Counted from the stretch's first letter, positions 13,201-26,513 are shown. The stretch is 64,000 nucleotides of DNA from Penicillium oxalicum (GCF_001723175.1 NC_064650.1:4030001-4094000), one strand, 5' to 3'. The notes: generated from the sequence alone by a model not told the origin. A program made the numbers and translations.

Positions 13201-16200
13201 GATTAGCCCACTCAAGTTGGACATGGAGGCAATTCAACCAGAAGGATCGTCGACTGTCTCGGGTACACAGCTTTTTGTTGATGGGCTTTCAGTTTATGGA
13301 CATCGTCTGTTTGGTCAGCCTCCAGCTGAGCCAACCTATGTCTGTAATTGGGACTTTGATGTTGGCAAAGTCATTGGCGAATGCTCTCCAGGGTTTCTTC
13401 AATGCCTCGCGTCTGGACTTCAAAGTTTCGATTTCACATTCGATAACGAGGAGAACTCCCTTCACCCTCTCTTTCCGCCAGAAATATTCGATGTCACTTT
13501 TCTGAGAGCCCGCATCTCGTCAGTCCATATCTCCGTGCTTCTTGATCAAAGTGCCATCGTTCTGGAAACCCAGCCTCTTTCAATAGACTTCAATGACTGG
13601 GCGGACTCTAGGTTCTCAAAAAGAATGAGCGTTACGACTTCTGGCATAGCATTGGCTGCTGTGGATCGTCAATCAGTCTCACGCTCTCTCCGTACGTCTG
13701 ACGGGTCTGTTCCTCCGCTGGGTATGGTTGAGCTGGCAGTCTCAATTAAGCTCGCGATTCGTAAGCGCGATATTGCGGATAGTCGGCTGGCGCAACAGGA
13801 GCATATCAAGACACACGACCAGCGAACGCATCGAGCTCAGTGGCTTTTATACGATTGGGAAGATGCACGCCCGCCCTCATCTCTGACACACGCCGAAGAC
13901 ACCGTCTTCTCCCCTTCGATGCCGATACCGTCAATGCCTCAGCCAGTCAGTCAGAATCTCTTTTCAAGGGATGAGTCTTACCGAGAGTTTTTACTACAGA
14001 ATTCAGCGGGAAGCTCCCGCAGTTTCTTAATGCATTCGGAAGCATCGAGTGTCAGGAGTGACAAACATCACGGCAAACAAGGATCGCAGCCACCTCGGCC
14101 GACACAAAGCAAAAGGCCTCCATCAGCAGCCAGTAACGTCCCGTGGTCCGAAGGGCGATCGCGCAAGGCCAAGAGCACTACGTCTTCAGCAAAGATTCTC
14201 CAGGACTCCAATCCATGGTCGATACCTGAATTCTCGTATTGGAAGCTGTCGTTGAGCAGGGTAGACCTTCCACAATTTGTCATCAGCCAACCGACAAACG
14301 GGACCGAATTCGACTTCGTTCCTGCACGAAGAATGATGTTCTTAACCTTCGATGACGATCAAACGACATACAGCAATCTTGCGTTGAACTTTCCTTTGGG
14401 TATTCGAGGTCATTTCACTCCAAAGTTTCTCTACAGTTTGCTGTCTATGGCGGACGGGCTTGAAGCCAAACGTCCAATTCGAATAATTGACTCCTTGCAG
14501 AGGAGCGTCATCGCCAATATTCTCGGCAATAGCAAATCGGAGAGTGATCCCAAAAGAGCCCTGTCAGTGGCCATTCGGATTCCAAAGGTTCACCTGAATC
14601 TGGTCGATCTATCAAGGTGCCCAGGTGACCAACATGCCGAATTCCGTGATGAGTATAGCCTTGCGGTGAACAACGTACGAGTGGAATTTGAAGAAAGGAC
14701 CATGCGAGGCGAGAAAAGCGTTTCGGGCGGTCCCTTAGAAAAAACAACAGTTCACGCGGCAATTGATGAACTATGGGTGTCAGCCGAAGGAAGCTGTACT
14801 GCTGCACTCGAAGAGAAAGCTGTCTGCACTTTTGAATCTCGCGATATCAACTTCTGGCTCTTGACTGAGCCGAGGAGACGGTCTCATTTGCAAGTACGGG
14901 ATATTCATGCCATGACTTCTGGGAGATCGGTGGAGCGCTTGGCTTCTCTCGCTCGTCGGGCGACAGCAACTTTCAGTTCAATCGCAGCGGCCTTTCAGAG
15001 AGTATACTCCTCTCGAACGAGGCGCATCCAGTACTTGATCTTCATTTTGATCAAATCTGCAGAGGAAATTGCCGATCCAATTTTTTTGACTCGCATATCT
15101 AGTGTTTTGCGGATAGATGCGAGTCATATCAGACAGCATGATTCCTGGAAGATTCTTTCTCGCATCCGCCATATTTACAACAACTTGCCCGCGCAGAACC
15201 AACGAGACTTGGACGGAATTTGTCGTGGCAGGGATTTCCCTTTGCCCGATGACGCTCAGTCCTCTGTGCTTGCTGGTCTAGACCAATGGCGCGCGTGGGA
15301 TCTAGCGCATGTTGAGAAAAGCCTCGTCATGCGAAGGATCTGGTCAAATTTGAGCCCCCAATCGGAAGATCTTGGTCATCCGATGGTTTTGTCCAGTTCG
15401 GTCAAAATGCTTCGTTGTGGTCTTGACCCTGGGCCTAGAGAAAGTATGTTTGCTCTGGAAAATCTCTCGAGTCTTGTGTCCGTCGTCAGAAAGAGATCTG
15501 TTCAGGGAGGCGACTCATGCATCCATACTGCGGTCACGCTGCAGCTGTACTGTTCTTCTGCTAGTCTCCAATTAAGATGGGAACTAGTCGATTTCGCAGG
15601 AAAACTGGCGAAGCACATGTTCCCAACCGCGAGGGGGACGTCATCTCCGCCTATCGTTGCCGATAACGCAACAAAGGACCTTACTTCGTTTCACATGACT
15701 GTCGGTGTTGATCTCGGGGCTGTGACACTCGATGCTATTAACGTCAAATTGGTATTGGCCGCTGAAGCACTAAACGGATCTCTTGTTCACAGCCCTCAAG
15801 GAGCGGAGATAAACGGAGATGAACTCTTCACCATAGTCCTCAGTGCCAAAACTTGCTCTTCCGAACTCTCCAGTCAAGCAAAAGTTATCATGTTGTCGGA
15901 AATGTCTACTCCTTACTTGTCTTTCAACAAAGTTTCCTTTACTGATAAGGAGTTCAAGCACGAGCTGATGACTGTGGGCTCATGCAGCAATCTTCGGTTT
16001 GACATGAAAGAAGACCCACTTAGTCTGGCACACATTGCGGACTGTCTGATCGAAGACGAAGTGCGATTTATTCAAAGGCTGGCAAAGAGTCTGGCTCATC
16101 ACACTGTCAATTCTGAAAGGGCTACGACAAGAGCAAAGCCCGTTCAAAGCAAGATCAGCGTGGTGATGATACTTCAGGACTATCTCGTCTCTTTAAGCCT

Positions 16201-19200
16201 TCTGCCCTCTCTCGCGTACCGGATCTCTGGGAACGTGGCTCGAACATCAATCACCTCCGTTGCATCGTCCAAGATTGTGGTGGATTTCGATATCACCGAG
16301 CACTCGCACGCTTTCACTTCTGGCACAGAAGAACAACTGAGTACACTCTCGGTGTTGGAAATGCCCCCTATCAACGGACATGTCAACGTGAATCTTGCGC
16401 TCCGTCGAGACGTAGAGGTGGACATAATTGTTGAGCTCATTCGTCTTGAGGCTAGCGCTGTTCGTAGCCTGCTGGGTATTTTGACTGGGCCCGATGTTTC
16501 ACGAATCGTCTCGGATTTGAAAGAGAGTGTGGATGTTCTCCAAGTCCACCTCACGGACGTCCTCTCGCCATCACACCCAGAGCCAGTACCAGAGGTTAAT
16601 CATGATCATAAGGATTCCACTGTTCTCTACAAGTCTCGCCTCACTATCGCTGGTGTCGAAATACATGCCATTGCACCAGGCCTCAAAAGCAATTCTTACT
16701 CCGCTGAAATGGTTTTCAATCTGGGGTTACTGCAAATGCGTCTTCACAATGGTCTCGATCGTGGGTTCGTGATGGAATATCCTGAGTTTGGAATCGATGC
16801 TACGCAGATCAAATTCGAATTACGAAAACAATGCGGCGTACGTAACGAAGTCAATGGTGTTGTTTCAGCTGCGGTTAAATTCCATGGCACATCCACCGTG
16901 CGTGAAAATGGACAGGTCATTCGCGCATATCATCTAACGAGCGAAAAATTCAATGTCGAACTATTCGCCGAGACAGCTGCCCTGGTAGTCGACCTTGCGA
17001 TCTACACACAAGAACGTTTCAAGGCTCTAGACCTATCGCACGAGGTTGAGCGTCTGCGAAGACTCCGGAAGCGACACCACCACCATTCTGAAATCCTGTC
17101 GTCAGCTGCTGGGGGGCCGGAAATTCATGTCAATGATGGCGACGCCGCACAGAACTTCTTGAATGCGTTCTATTCGTTGAAATTCTTGAACATTCAAGTT
17201 GCCTGGAACATGCTGGCAAAGTCCGACTGGTCTGGCAGTCATCAGCCCGAGGACTTGGTCTTTTCAATTCGACAGGTCGAGCTTTCTAACAAGAAAAAAA
17301 ACGCCGCTAAACTTCGAATTGAGAACATGCAATTGCAAATGGTTCCATTCAATGCATCGAGAGAAAAGCGTTCACTTAATTCGGCACTAATGCCAGAGTT
17401 GGTCTTTAACGTCGCATACTCCTCAAACCATCGGGAATTGTGGCTCGCTTTCCAAGCCGCGGGGAAATCGCTCGATATTCGTTTGACTTCGGAATTCATT
17501 ATTCCCGCCAACATGATACGGACCTCCCTTGGAGCTGCCAGCGAAGCACTCCGCGAGGGTAAGGCCGCCTGGGCCACCAATCCCACCCAAGATGATCCTG
17601 GCAAAACACGCAATTTATTCGGCAATAAACGCCTTCGATCTCTTTTGGTTGACGTTGACTTTGCTGGCGCGACAGTCTCTCTGCAAGGCAAGCAGAGTTC
17701 AACTCCCCAGATTTTCTTGACTGCGGCTTTAAATGACAAAAAGCCCTCCGAGTCAAAGTACGGGCAATACGTGCAGGGTGACACTGCGACAACCGCAACT
17801 CTCCAGGCGCCAGGTGTTGCGGTCAAAGTTCAATTTGACGACAACGGGGCCGACGAGCCAGCTTTGAATGCTGAACTGAAAGTGGCTCCCTCTACGAATG
17901 CTCTGTACCCGACTTTGGTTCCGTTGGTGAAGCAAATGACTGCTACTGTTAAGGAAATTATGAGTGAGCAGCAGCAACCACATGCCACCCGCCGGCGTGA
18001 GTCGTCGGCAGCGTCAAAGCTACAACCGCAAAATTTGATGCCCGAATCTCCATTTGGATCGCCCGATCCAACTTCCATTTTAGGTAGATGCAAAGTCAAT
18101 TTCGGGCTACTCTTCAGCAAACAAGAGTTCAGCCTGAGCTGCCAGCCAATCGCCAGAGTCGCTGCTACGGCTCAGTTCCAGAGTATCTACATAACAGTCA
18201 ACACGGTGCATTCAGCAGAACAGGGCCGTTTCCTTGCACTTTCCTTGGCATTCAATGAGCTCGAGGCATCTGTGAAACATGTTTACTCGAACGAACCAAC
18301 GGCGAGCTTCAATGTTGATTCAATGGTCCTCTCCTTGATGAACAGCAAACATCTTGGCCGAACAAGCGGCATGTCTGCGATACTGCGGGTAAGCCCAATG
18401 AAAGTGGCATTGAACGCGAAACAGGTTCAAGACTCGCTTCTGTTCCGCGAAATTTGGTTTCCAACGGATCATGACCACCCTGTTTCCATGTCTCCAACAC
18501 CCGAGCCGGAGCATCATGAGAACCCCACGTACATCGTGCAGCGATATCAGCAGGTGGCATCCACATCAGTCTTTCCCTGGAACACCACGGTTGCCATTGA
18601 GCATGTGGAACTTGCGCTCGATCTAGGGTCTACCTTGGGTAAAGCAGAGTTTTCCATCGACAATTTCTGGGTCTCCTCCAATAAAACCTCAGATTCCGAG
18701 CAAAGCATGTGCGTTAACCTCGATTCTGTTCGTATTGAAGGCAAAGGCAGGATGGCGGGCAATGTTGATATGCACTCGCTGAAAATCCGCACCTCTATCA
18801 AATGGCCTGAGGAAGCGGTCGGACATACGCCATTGATTCAAGCTTCCATTGCTTTCCAACGGCTTGAAGCCAAAGTGTCGTTTGACTATCAGCCGTTCCT
18901 CGTCGTTCAGATTGCTGAGTTTGACTTTTTAATGTACAATGTGCGCGAGAAGCCGGAAGAGGGCGGCGAACGGCTGTTCAGCTTGCTGGAGGGCGATAAA
19001 GTTCAGGTGTTTTGCACGTCACTCACGGCATCTCAAACCCTGGCGGTGTACCAAGCCTGGCAGCGGTTAGTGCAAGACAAGCAGTCGGCTTATGAATCGT
19101 CTCTACGGGAGCTTGAGCGATTCCTTCGACGCAAATCGACCGCGCTTCCCGTGCAAATGCAGGCCCGGGCTGAGAAGATGACCGCGCAAGAGGAAGAAGT

Positions 19201-20047
19201 CGAGCGCATTCCGGGCTCATTGCACACGGGTGTCGTGGTTCACATACGGCACGTGAATCTGGGCGCCTTCCCCAGCTCATTCTCCGACAACCAGGTGTTC
19301 AAGCTTGAAGCCCACGATGCGCAAGCCCGATTCGGCGTGTCCCTTAAGGCAGGTCAGATTCACAGTTCCCTCGGTCTGACACTCGGTCAACTACGTGTCG
19401 GCCTGGCCGGGATTCACCGTCCCTCCTCGATGCACCTCGACGAGCTTTCCATTGGGGAAATCAGCCAGCGTGCTGCAAGCTCCCGTGGTGGGACTATCCT
19501 CAAGGTGCCGCGACTGATGGCTGGGATGGAGACCTGGCAAGTCCCGGGAAGTCGGCAGATTGACTACACCTTCCACAGCACTTTTGAAGGCAAGGTGGAT
19601 GTAGGGTGGAACTACTCGCGCATCAGTTTCATCCGTGACATGTGGGAGTCTCATTCTCGCGCATTGGCCTCGCGCCTTGGCAAGCCCTTACCGCCATCTG
19701 CCGTTCGCATCACCGGTGGGCGTGGTAGCAGCAGTGGCGGCGGCGATAGTCAGAAGGAAGGTGGATCGGATGGCGATATCGCCGCTGCCTCTGCTGGTGC
19801 CGGGCCGCAGGACAAGATCACCGCTGTGGTGAATGTCCCCCAAAGCAAATACACCTACACCGCACTTGAGCCACCGATCATCCAAACACCGCAATTGCGA
19901 GACATGGGCGAGGCCACCCCGCCGCTGGAATGGATCGGGCTGCATCGCGAGAAGCTTCCCAACGTCACTCATCAGATCATCATTGTCTCTCTTCTGGAGA
20001 TTGCCAAGGAAGTGGAGGATGCCTATCGCAAGATTCTAGGCTCGTGA
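10282..20047 (+). CDS. CSF1: Csf1 family bridge-like lipid transfer protein
   Basis: This is a giant RBG/bridge-like lipid transfer protein. The family forms long hydrophobic grooves at membrane contact sites; yeast Csf1 is needed for fermentation in the cold and for lipid supply to the ER. Exons are 10282..10337, 10399..10434 and 10489..20047, giving 3216 residues (yeast about 2950). The first two exons are small and were found by extending upstream: exon 1 begins MASTSLTASYLTPDPSFNW, and exon 2 (36 nt) encodes FFLLELIVSLIL, part of the N-terminal membrane anchor completed by ALFFLLYFNRLFATLLSY. The conserved N-terminal block YTWHYYRIDLDIKALQLSLL and GGRVFFKGIRYHG follows. The body is mostly beta-type repeats with low-complexity Ser-rich inserts near 13900-14200. 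The main exon is open for 9.5 kb with no frameshift. Confidence 0.95.
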
Positions 20048-22520
20048 ACGGCCACGCCGATCGACGGGCTCCTTTTCATCCGTTTCTGTTCCCGCGCATT
20101 TCGTTCTATTCCCATTTTCTGTTATGTTCCTGTTGTTCATTCGCATGGAGTTCCATTCGCCTTCTTTGAAATCCATGGGGCTTGGTTGTCTGTGCAGTCT
20201 TCTTCCCTTTTGATCCGGATTTATCTCCAGTGTTGTACATAGCTTTACCTAACCGAGAACTGTAATGTTCTTCGTTCCTGATCGATAGGAGGTGCTCAGT
20301 CAGACTGAGTTGCTTCATCTTCAGATTCCGGTATGAATATCCTACTGGACATGCCCTATATCCATCACTTCCCGACTACTCGAGCTTTTTCTCACCGTAG
20401 AAGTAAGACTAGATACCAATATCCACAAGCCTGAGGTTCACAAGGCTGGAGGACTTGGACGTCAACCTGGTCTGCCAGCCCTAAGCTTGTCCAGCTCAGT
20501 AGAGGCATAGGAGGTGCCCGACCTATGGTGGTGCCTGAGGATGGAAGGCCGTCTCCAGCTGGACCTTGATTATGTAATTCAAAGCTGCCCCACGTCAAGG
20601 GCGGTGAGGAGTGGGGGAGGGGTTGAATGCATCCGCTGCAAAGATGCGCTTCACTACGACACGTAAGAATGTGGCTCACAGACAGCCCGATCCAACGGGC
20701 ATTTTCTGCAGGCTTGAGTCTCGAAGAAGGAAAACAGGAGGCGGTACGGTCAAGCACCAATGAATCCCAATCTTTTTCTTTTGGCTCAAGAACACTTTGA
20801 GCTGCCACCTAACCGCCACTCATGCCTCACGTGAAGATACTCAGTACTCTCGTTGATGTACCACGTACATTACGCGAATCAGTTATCACTCAACGAGTCA
20901 ACACACATCCCGTCTTTATGCGTATCGAGTCCCTATTAAGTGAATGGGATGCATTTTGTATTGTGCGATTGGGTTCTTGTCCAGGACGACCAGTGTATGT
21001 GTATACAAGTTCCAATGTGGTACAGTAGTACCTGTACATACAACATACATCAGCCGGCCCTCTGTGGCGAGTCTTGTTTTTCAGGCTCGGCGATCGATTC
21101 AGCTCGCCCATTGGCACAGAGCTAAGCTACAGAAGGTCCAGGTTGGTTCTGGTAGAGCTTTTTGGGTTGGGCACAATAGCACCGAGGGTAGATGCTCGCG
21201 GAAGTAGTCTGTGCTTGACTTGCTTGGAAATCCACGGAATCAGGTCACAAAGTCTCGTTTCTTCTTAGGTGGACAGCCCCTGCACCGGTTCAGAATTCTC
21301 AAGCAACCGTCATCCACCGGGGGACCTCGTGCTTCAGGATAGATGGAAAAAGGTGGCAAAGACAGCCACCTGATGTATTGAATAATGGTATGGAAATACA
21401 CGGTCCGAGTGTATTACTGTATCACCCACCGCGCCCGACCCTAGTGAGAACGTGCCGTCCTTGGAAAAGCGGTTGCTTCAATGGGAGATCAACCACTCAC
21501 GACCGCGTTCACACTTGGCTCGATGAGATCATGATAGGCTCTTCGAGCGGCAATGAGGAGCTGGACCCGTTTCACCCGCCGCCCGTCATTGGGGGAGGTG
21601 CAGGCCACCCGTCCTGGCAGCAGATTGGTAAGCTGATTTCAGTTACCGGGCAGTCTTGACTCTTCACAGTCTATTTACATATGTTGGGTTGACGCTGTAC
21701 ATTCAGGACACTGTCGGGGCTTGGGAAGAAGTTGATCTCTTGAACGATGCTAACAGTCAACAGGAGGTTCGATCTCCTCATCCAGGATTTCGAGTGGGCA
21801 GGAATTCCCTATAGAAGGTCGGGTGAATGGTTAATTGATTGCCTGATCGGGATAGTGCGCCACTGTGTGGTTGTACCCATCGGCCGATGCCCCGAAACGA
21901 GTGTATCGATAATGATTGTCGATGCAATGGAGCACATCCCAACAGAGTGCCCGAAAGGAAGTAAATAATCAAATATTCTTATTCATCTAATTTTTGCCTC
22001 GAAAAAGGGAGGGTAATAAAGATAGGTGTATACACTATTCAGTCAGTCCGCTACAGATGAGGGCTGAGCATGCAAAAATGATGGGTACGGTAATGTAGAT
22101 GGACCTACATATGCTCCAAATCCACCAAGTTGACACAAAAGGATTGGACTGCGATCAAAGTCTTGAAACTTGAATGTATCATACAGAGCATCTCCGGTTC
22201 AACTAAGCTGACCTGGACAATCTCTTGCCTCCAGCTGCTTTGAGAAATGGAAAGACCTTGTCGTCCGTAGTCCAGCCTGGGATGGAGTCTTGACTGATGA
22301 CCTATACTTCATGGAGCTTCATAGATGGACCGGCATCCGTAGACTGCTCGTTCCAAAGCTGCCGACGTCTGACTGTCCCAAAATTACATAGCATGCTCGA
22401 ATACAACCCTGATACTGAGATTTTACGGGGTGGAGGGCCGACGAGGCGTAAAGTTCACAAGTCGTTCGACCCAAAACGCACAGAAAATCCCAGCGAAGCG
22501 GGGCAGTCAGCGAAAAAGGT
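20048..22520. other. Long gene-free region between CSF1 and EF-2
   Basis: With the EF-2 promoter tract this makes a 2.7 kb gap, the longest in the window. It holds the CSF1 3' UTR and presumably distal EF-2 promoter. ORFs of up to about 140 codons occur on both strands, but their composition is random-looking and they have no domain or splice support. A CACGTG E-box lies at 20828-20833. I see no tRNA, repeat array or transposon; a non-coding RNA cannot be excluded by eye. Confidence 0.5.
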
Positions 22521-22774
22521 CTCCACTTTTTCGTCTCTTTTTTTTCTCTCCCACTTTTCTCATTTCCCTCCCCTCCTCGCCCTGCAAACTTCTTCTCTCC
22601 TTCCCCTCTCCCATCCCTCTTTTCTCCCCCCGGAGCAGTTTACACTCAGTCCACCGGATCTTTCAGGCTTGTCCGTGAAAGATCATCTGTGTGTTTTCTT
22701 GCTTCTTTTTATTCCCTTTTGAAGAATTTTCAACCCCGCCTCTGGGCTTATTTGAGGATTAAAAAACCGTCAAG
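22521..22774 (+). promoter_or_regulatory. Pyrimidine-rich core promoter/5' leader of EF-2
   Basis: A strong C/T tract runs from about 22521 to 22636 on the coding strand, then a T-rich stretch, ending in a good start context (cgtcaagATGG). CT-rich tracts before the transcription start are typical of strongly expressed filamentous-fungal genes such as translation factors. The exact start site cannot be read from the sequence. Confidence 0.6.
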
Positions 22775-25670
22775 ATGGTTAAGTAAGTTGGCACCTCATT
22801 GTCTGTCCGTCGCGTCGGCGGAAAGAAAGAACATGGCACTGACTAGCAATCTCACAGCTTCACCATTGAGGAGGTCCGTATCTCGTTATTTCGCATGCAG
22901 TTGGGTTGGGGTTGCAGGTGCCTCGAAGAGGGGTAACCCCCCTCTCGCCGACCGCAGCAGCTCACAATGACCCGACGACAAATACTGACATGTCATTCAG
23001 ATCCGGTCTCTGATGGACCGTCCGGCCAACATCCGGAACATGTCCGTCATTGCTCACGGTATGTTGCTTATTGCCCGTGCTTGAATCAACACGAACCAGT
23101 GTGGGCTGTCGAAGCTAACTGCCCCTCCCGCGTTCTAGTCGATCACGGAAAGTCCACCCTCTCCGACTCCCTCGTCCAGCGTGCCGGTATCATCTCCGCC
23201 GCCAAGGCTGGTGAGGGTCGTTACATGGACACCCGTCAGGACGAGCAGGACCGTGGTATCACCATCAAGTCCACTGCCATCTCCCTGTACGCCAAGTTCC
23301 CCGACCCTGAGGATCTCAAGGAGATCCCCCAGAAGGTCGATGGTAGCGAGTTCTTGGTCAACCTGATCGATTCCCCCGGTCACGTTGACTTCTCTTCCGA
23401 GGTTACTGCCGCTCTCCGTGTCACTGACGGTGCCATGGTCGTCGTCGACTGTATCTCCGGTGTCTGTGTCCAGACCGAGACTGTCCTGCGTCAGGCTTTG
23501 ACCGAGCGTATCAAGCCCGTCCTGGTCATCAACAAGGTCGACCGTGCTCTTCTTGAGCTGCAGTGCACCAAGGAGGACCTGTACCAGTCCTTCTCCCGTA
23601 CCATCGAGTCCGTCAACGTCATCATCTCCACCTACAACGACAAGGCCCTCGGTGATGTCCAGGTGTACCCCGACCAGGGTACCATCGCTTTCGGTTCCGG
23701 TCTCCACGGCTGGGCCTTCACCGTCCGTCAGTTCGCCGTCAAGTACGCCAAGAAGTTCGGTGTCGACCGCAAGAAGATGCTCGAGCGTCTGTGGGGCGAC
23801 AACTACTTCAACCCCAAGACCAAGAAGTGGACCAAGAACGGCGAGGCTGACGGCAAGTCCCTCGAGCGTGCCTTCAACATGTTCATCTTGGACCCCATCT
23901 TCAAGATCTTCGCCGCTATCAACAACGACAAGAAGGATGACGTCCTCAGCATCGTTGAGAAGCTCGATGTTAAGCTCACCAGCGAGGAGAAGGAGTTCAC
24001 CGGCAAGGCTCTTCTCAAGACCGTCATGCGCAAGTTCCTCCCCGCTGCCGACGCCATGCTTGAGATGATCTGTATCCACCTGCCTTCCCCCGTCACTGCC
24101 CAGAAGTACCGTGCCGAGACTCTGTACGAGGGTCCCACCGACGACAAGGCCTGCATTGGTATCCGCGACTGTGACCCCACTGCTCCTCTGATGCTGTACG
24201 TCTCCAAGATGGTGCCCACCTCCGACAAGGGTCGTTTCTACGCTTTCGGTCGTGTCTACTCCGGTACCGTCAAGTCCGGTCTCAAGGTCCGCATCCAGGG
24301 TCCCAACTACGTCCCTGGCAAGAAGGACGACCTGTTCATCAAGGCCATTCAGCGTACCATCCTGATGATGGGTCGCTTCGTTGAGCCCATTGAGGACGTC
24401 CCCGCCGGTAACATTGTCGGTCTGGTCGGTGTCGACCAGTTCCTGCTCAAGTCCGGTACCCTGACCACCGACGAGACCGCCCACAACCTGAAGGTCATGA
24501 AGTTCTCCGTCTCCCCCGTCGTCCAGCGTGGTGTTGAGGTCAAGAACGCCCAGGATCTGCCCAAGCTGGTCGAGGGTCTCAAGCGTCTGTCCAAGTCCGA
24601 CCCTTGCGTTCTGACTCTGATCAACGAGTCTGGTCAGCACATTGTTGCCGGTGCCGGTGAGCTCCACCTCGAGATTTGCTTGAAGGATCTTGAGGAGGAC
24701 CACGCTGGTGTTCCCCTGCGCATCTCCGACCCCGTCGTGTCTTACCGTGAGACTGTCGCTGGCACCTCCACCATGACCGCTCTGTCCAAGTCCCCCAACA
24801 AGCACAACCGTCTCTACATGACTGCTGAGCCCATGGACGAGGAGGTTGCCCTTGCCATCGAGGCTGGCAAGATCAGCCCCCGTGACGATTTCAAGGCCCG
24901 TGCCCGTCTCATGGCTGACGACTACGGCTGGGATGTCACCGACGCCCGTAAGATCTGGTGCTTCGGTCCCGACACCAACGGTGCCAACTTGCTCATTGAC
25001 CAGACCAAGGCCGTTCAGTACCTGAACGAAATCAAGGACTCTGTCGTCTCCGGTTTCCAGTGGGCCACCCGTGAGGGTCCCATTGCTGAGGAGCCCCTGC
25101 GTGCTGTCCGCTTCAACATTCTTGATGTGACCCTGCACGCTGATGCCATCCACCGTGGTGGTGGTCAGATCATCCCCACTGCCCGCCGCGTCCTGTACGC
25201 TGCCTCCCTGCTCGCTGACCCCAGATCCAGGAGCCTATCTTCAACGTCGAGATCCAGGTTCCCGAGCAGGCTATGGGTGGTATCTACGGTGTCCTTACCC
25301 GCCGTCGTGGTCACGTCTACGCCGAGGAGCAGCGCCCCGGTACTCCTCTGTTCACCGTCAAGGCTTACCTGCCCGTCAACGAGTCTTTCGGTTTCTCTGC
25401 CGATCTGCGCTCCGCCACCGGTGGTCAGGCCTTCCCCCAGTCCGTCTTCGACCACTGGTCCATCCTCCCCGGTGGTTCTCCCCTCGACACCACCACCAAG
25501 CCCGGTCAGATTGTCGCCGAGATGCGCAAACGCAAGGGTCTCAAGGAGCAGGTTCCCGGCTACGAGAACGTGAGTATCCCCTGTTCCACTTGTCCTTTTT
25601 CTGGTTTCTCGTCTTGGCTGTGGATCTCTTTTACTGACAACTTCTTCTACAGTACTACGACAAGCTGTAA
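22775..25670 (+). CDS. EFT2: Translation elongation factor 2, with a 1-nt frameshift
   Basis: This is the GTPase that drives ribosomal translocation. Exons are 22775..22782 (8 nt), 22858..22873 (16 nt), 23001..23058, 23139..25569 and 25653..25670; the last encodes YYDKL-stop. The spliced start reads MVNFTIEE, then [19 protein letters not shown], with the G1 motif AHVDHGKST at residues 26-34. DSPGHVDF (G3) and NKVDR (G4) follow. The diphthamide His is codon 25151-25153 in [10 protein letters not shown], residue 699, the same number as in yeast. At 25220-25225 the sequence reads CCCAGATCC where CCCAAGATCC (Asp-Pro-Lys-Ile-Gln) is expected, and the frame is lost until read one base on, where domain V continues intact ([16 protein letters not shown]). 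The corrected length is 843 residues. Codon use is extremely biased to C-ending codons, as in highly expressed genes. EF-2 is essential, so a sequence error is the likeliest cause. Confidence 0.95.
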
Positions 25671-26513
25671 AAAAGCTCATGACCATCCAGAATCAGTCTG
25701 GCCGTCAGGCGCGAAATCTCTTTTTATGAAATTGATGAATGCAATACAACTACCCGTTCACACAACAAGTCTCTTTGTTGACGATGACTCTTTCCCGCCT
25801 TTACCCGTAAATCTCCGGCATGAAAATGACGATTGATGCCGCAGGAATTATTTCGGCTCCATAGATTCCTCTTGTACATTGTAATGCGCTTTATGTTATG
25901 GTGTTGAGGACTGTTGCCGATCCTGTATCAATCTGGAGGTCTCGTGGCAAGATGACTGAATCTGGCTAGTTACAAGAGGTAGTTGGATCAGTGCACTAAT
26001 AGCGCTCATCCTTTGGCTTAGGTATCAGCAATTCACTTTCATTCTTTCACAATCTCGTCGATTTTTGTAGTCCCTCGGAATCCAAGTTCTGCACGATTAG
26101 ACCATTTACCTGTGCATTATGCCTGCATGACTGCGTGGTGTGAAGACCCGGTGCCGTGGCGTGAAATGGTCTGTGCGCAAACTGCCAGGACAGGCTCTCC
26201 AATCAGACTCACGTGACCTTGTCGCGAGCCTGCGCGTTCTGTCCATCCATAATCCTCCGTCCTGGGGCTTCATATTTTTTTTTTTTTAGCTCCACCAATT
26301 TTCTGACGCATTTGATCGCATTTCGAAAATCAGTTCACATTTGATCTTACTCATTCTTCTAAATTTGAATCACCAAGGCATAGCAGAGGTCGCCTCTTTT
26401 CGTTCCGTTGAGGTGTGCACTGTTGGTAGCCAGACCCAACCAGTGACGCTACGCTTCAGTTTCTCCATCCCGCCAAATTGTCAGATGGTATAGAAGTCGA
26501 GAAATCCAACACC
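25671..26513. promoter_or_regulatory. EF-2 3' UTR and promoter of the RBM26-like gene
   Basis: This 843 bp region has no gene that I can support. About 300 bp upstream of the next ATG, a CCAAT box (26199-26203) sits 6 nt before a CACGTG E-box (26210-26215, extended TCACGTGAC). A long T-run follows at about 26274-26288. CCAAT plus E-box is a common fungal promoter arrangement; its use here is inferred. Confidence 0.45.

Noticed and set aside
20392..20808. 138-codon minus-strand frame in the CSF1/EF-2 gap
   Set aside because: Amino acid composition looks random, and no homology block or splice site extends it.
23135..25153. 672-codon open frame antisense to EF-2
   Set aside because: It is a by-product of the extreme codon bias of EF-2: the C-ending codons leave no stops on the other strand. 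Its translation is a monotonous Leu/Gly/Asp/Val mix without domains.
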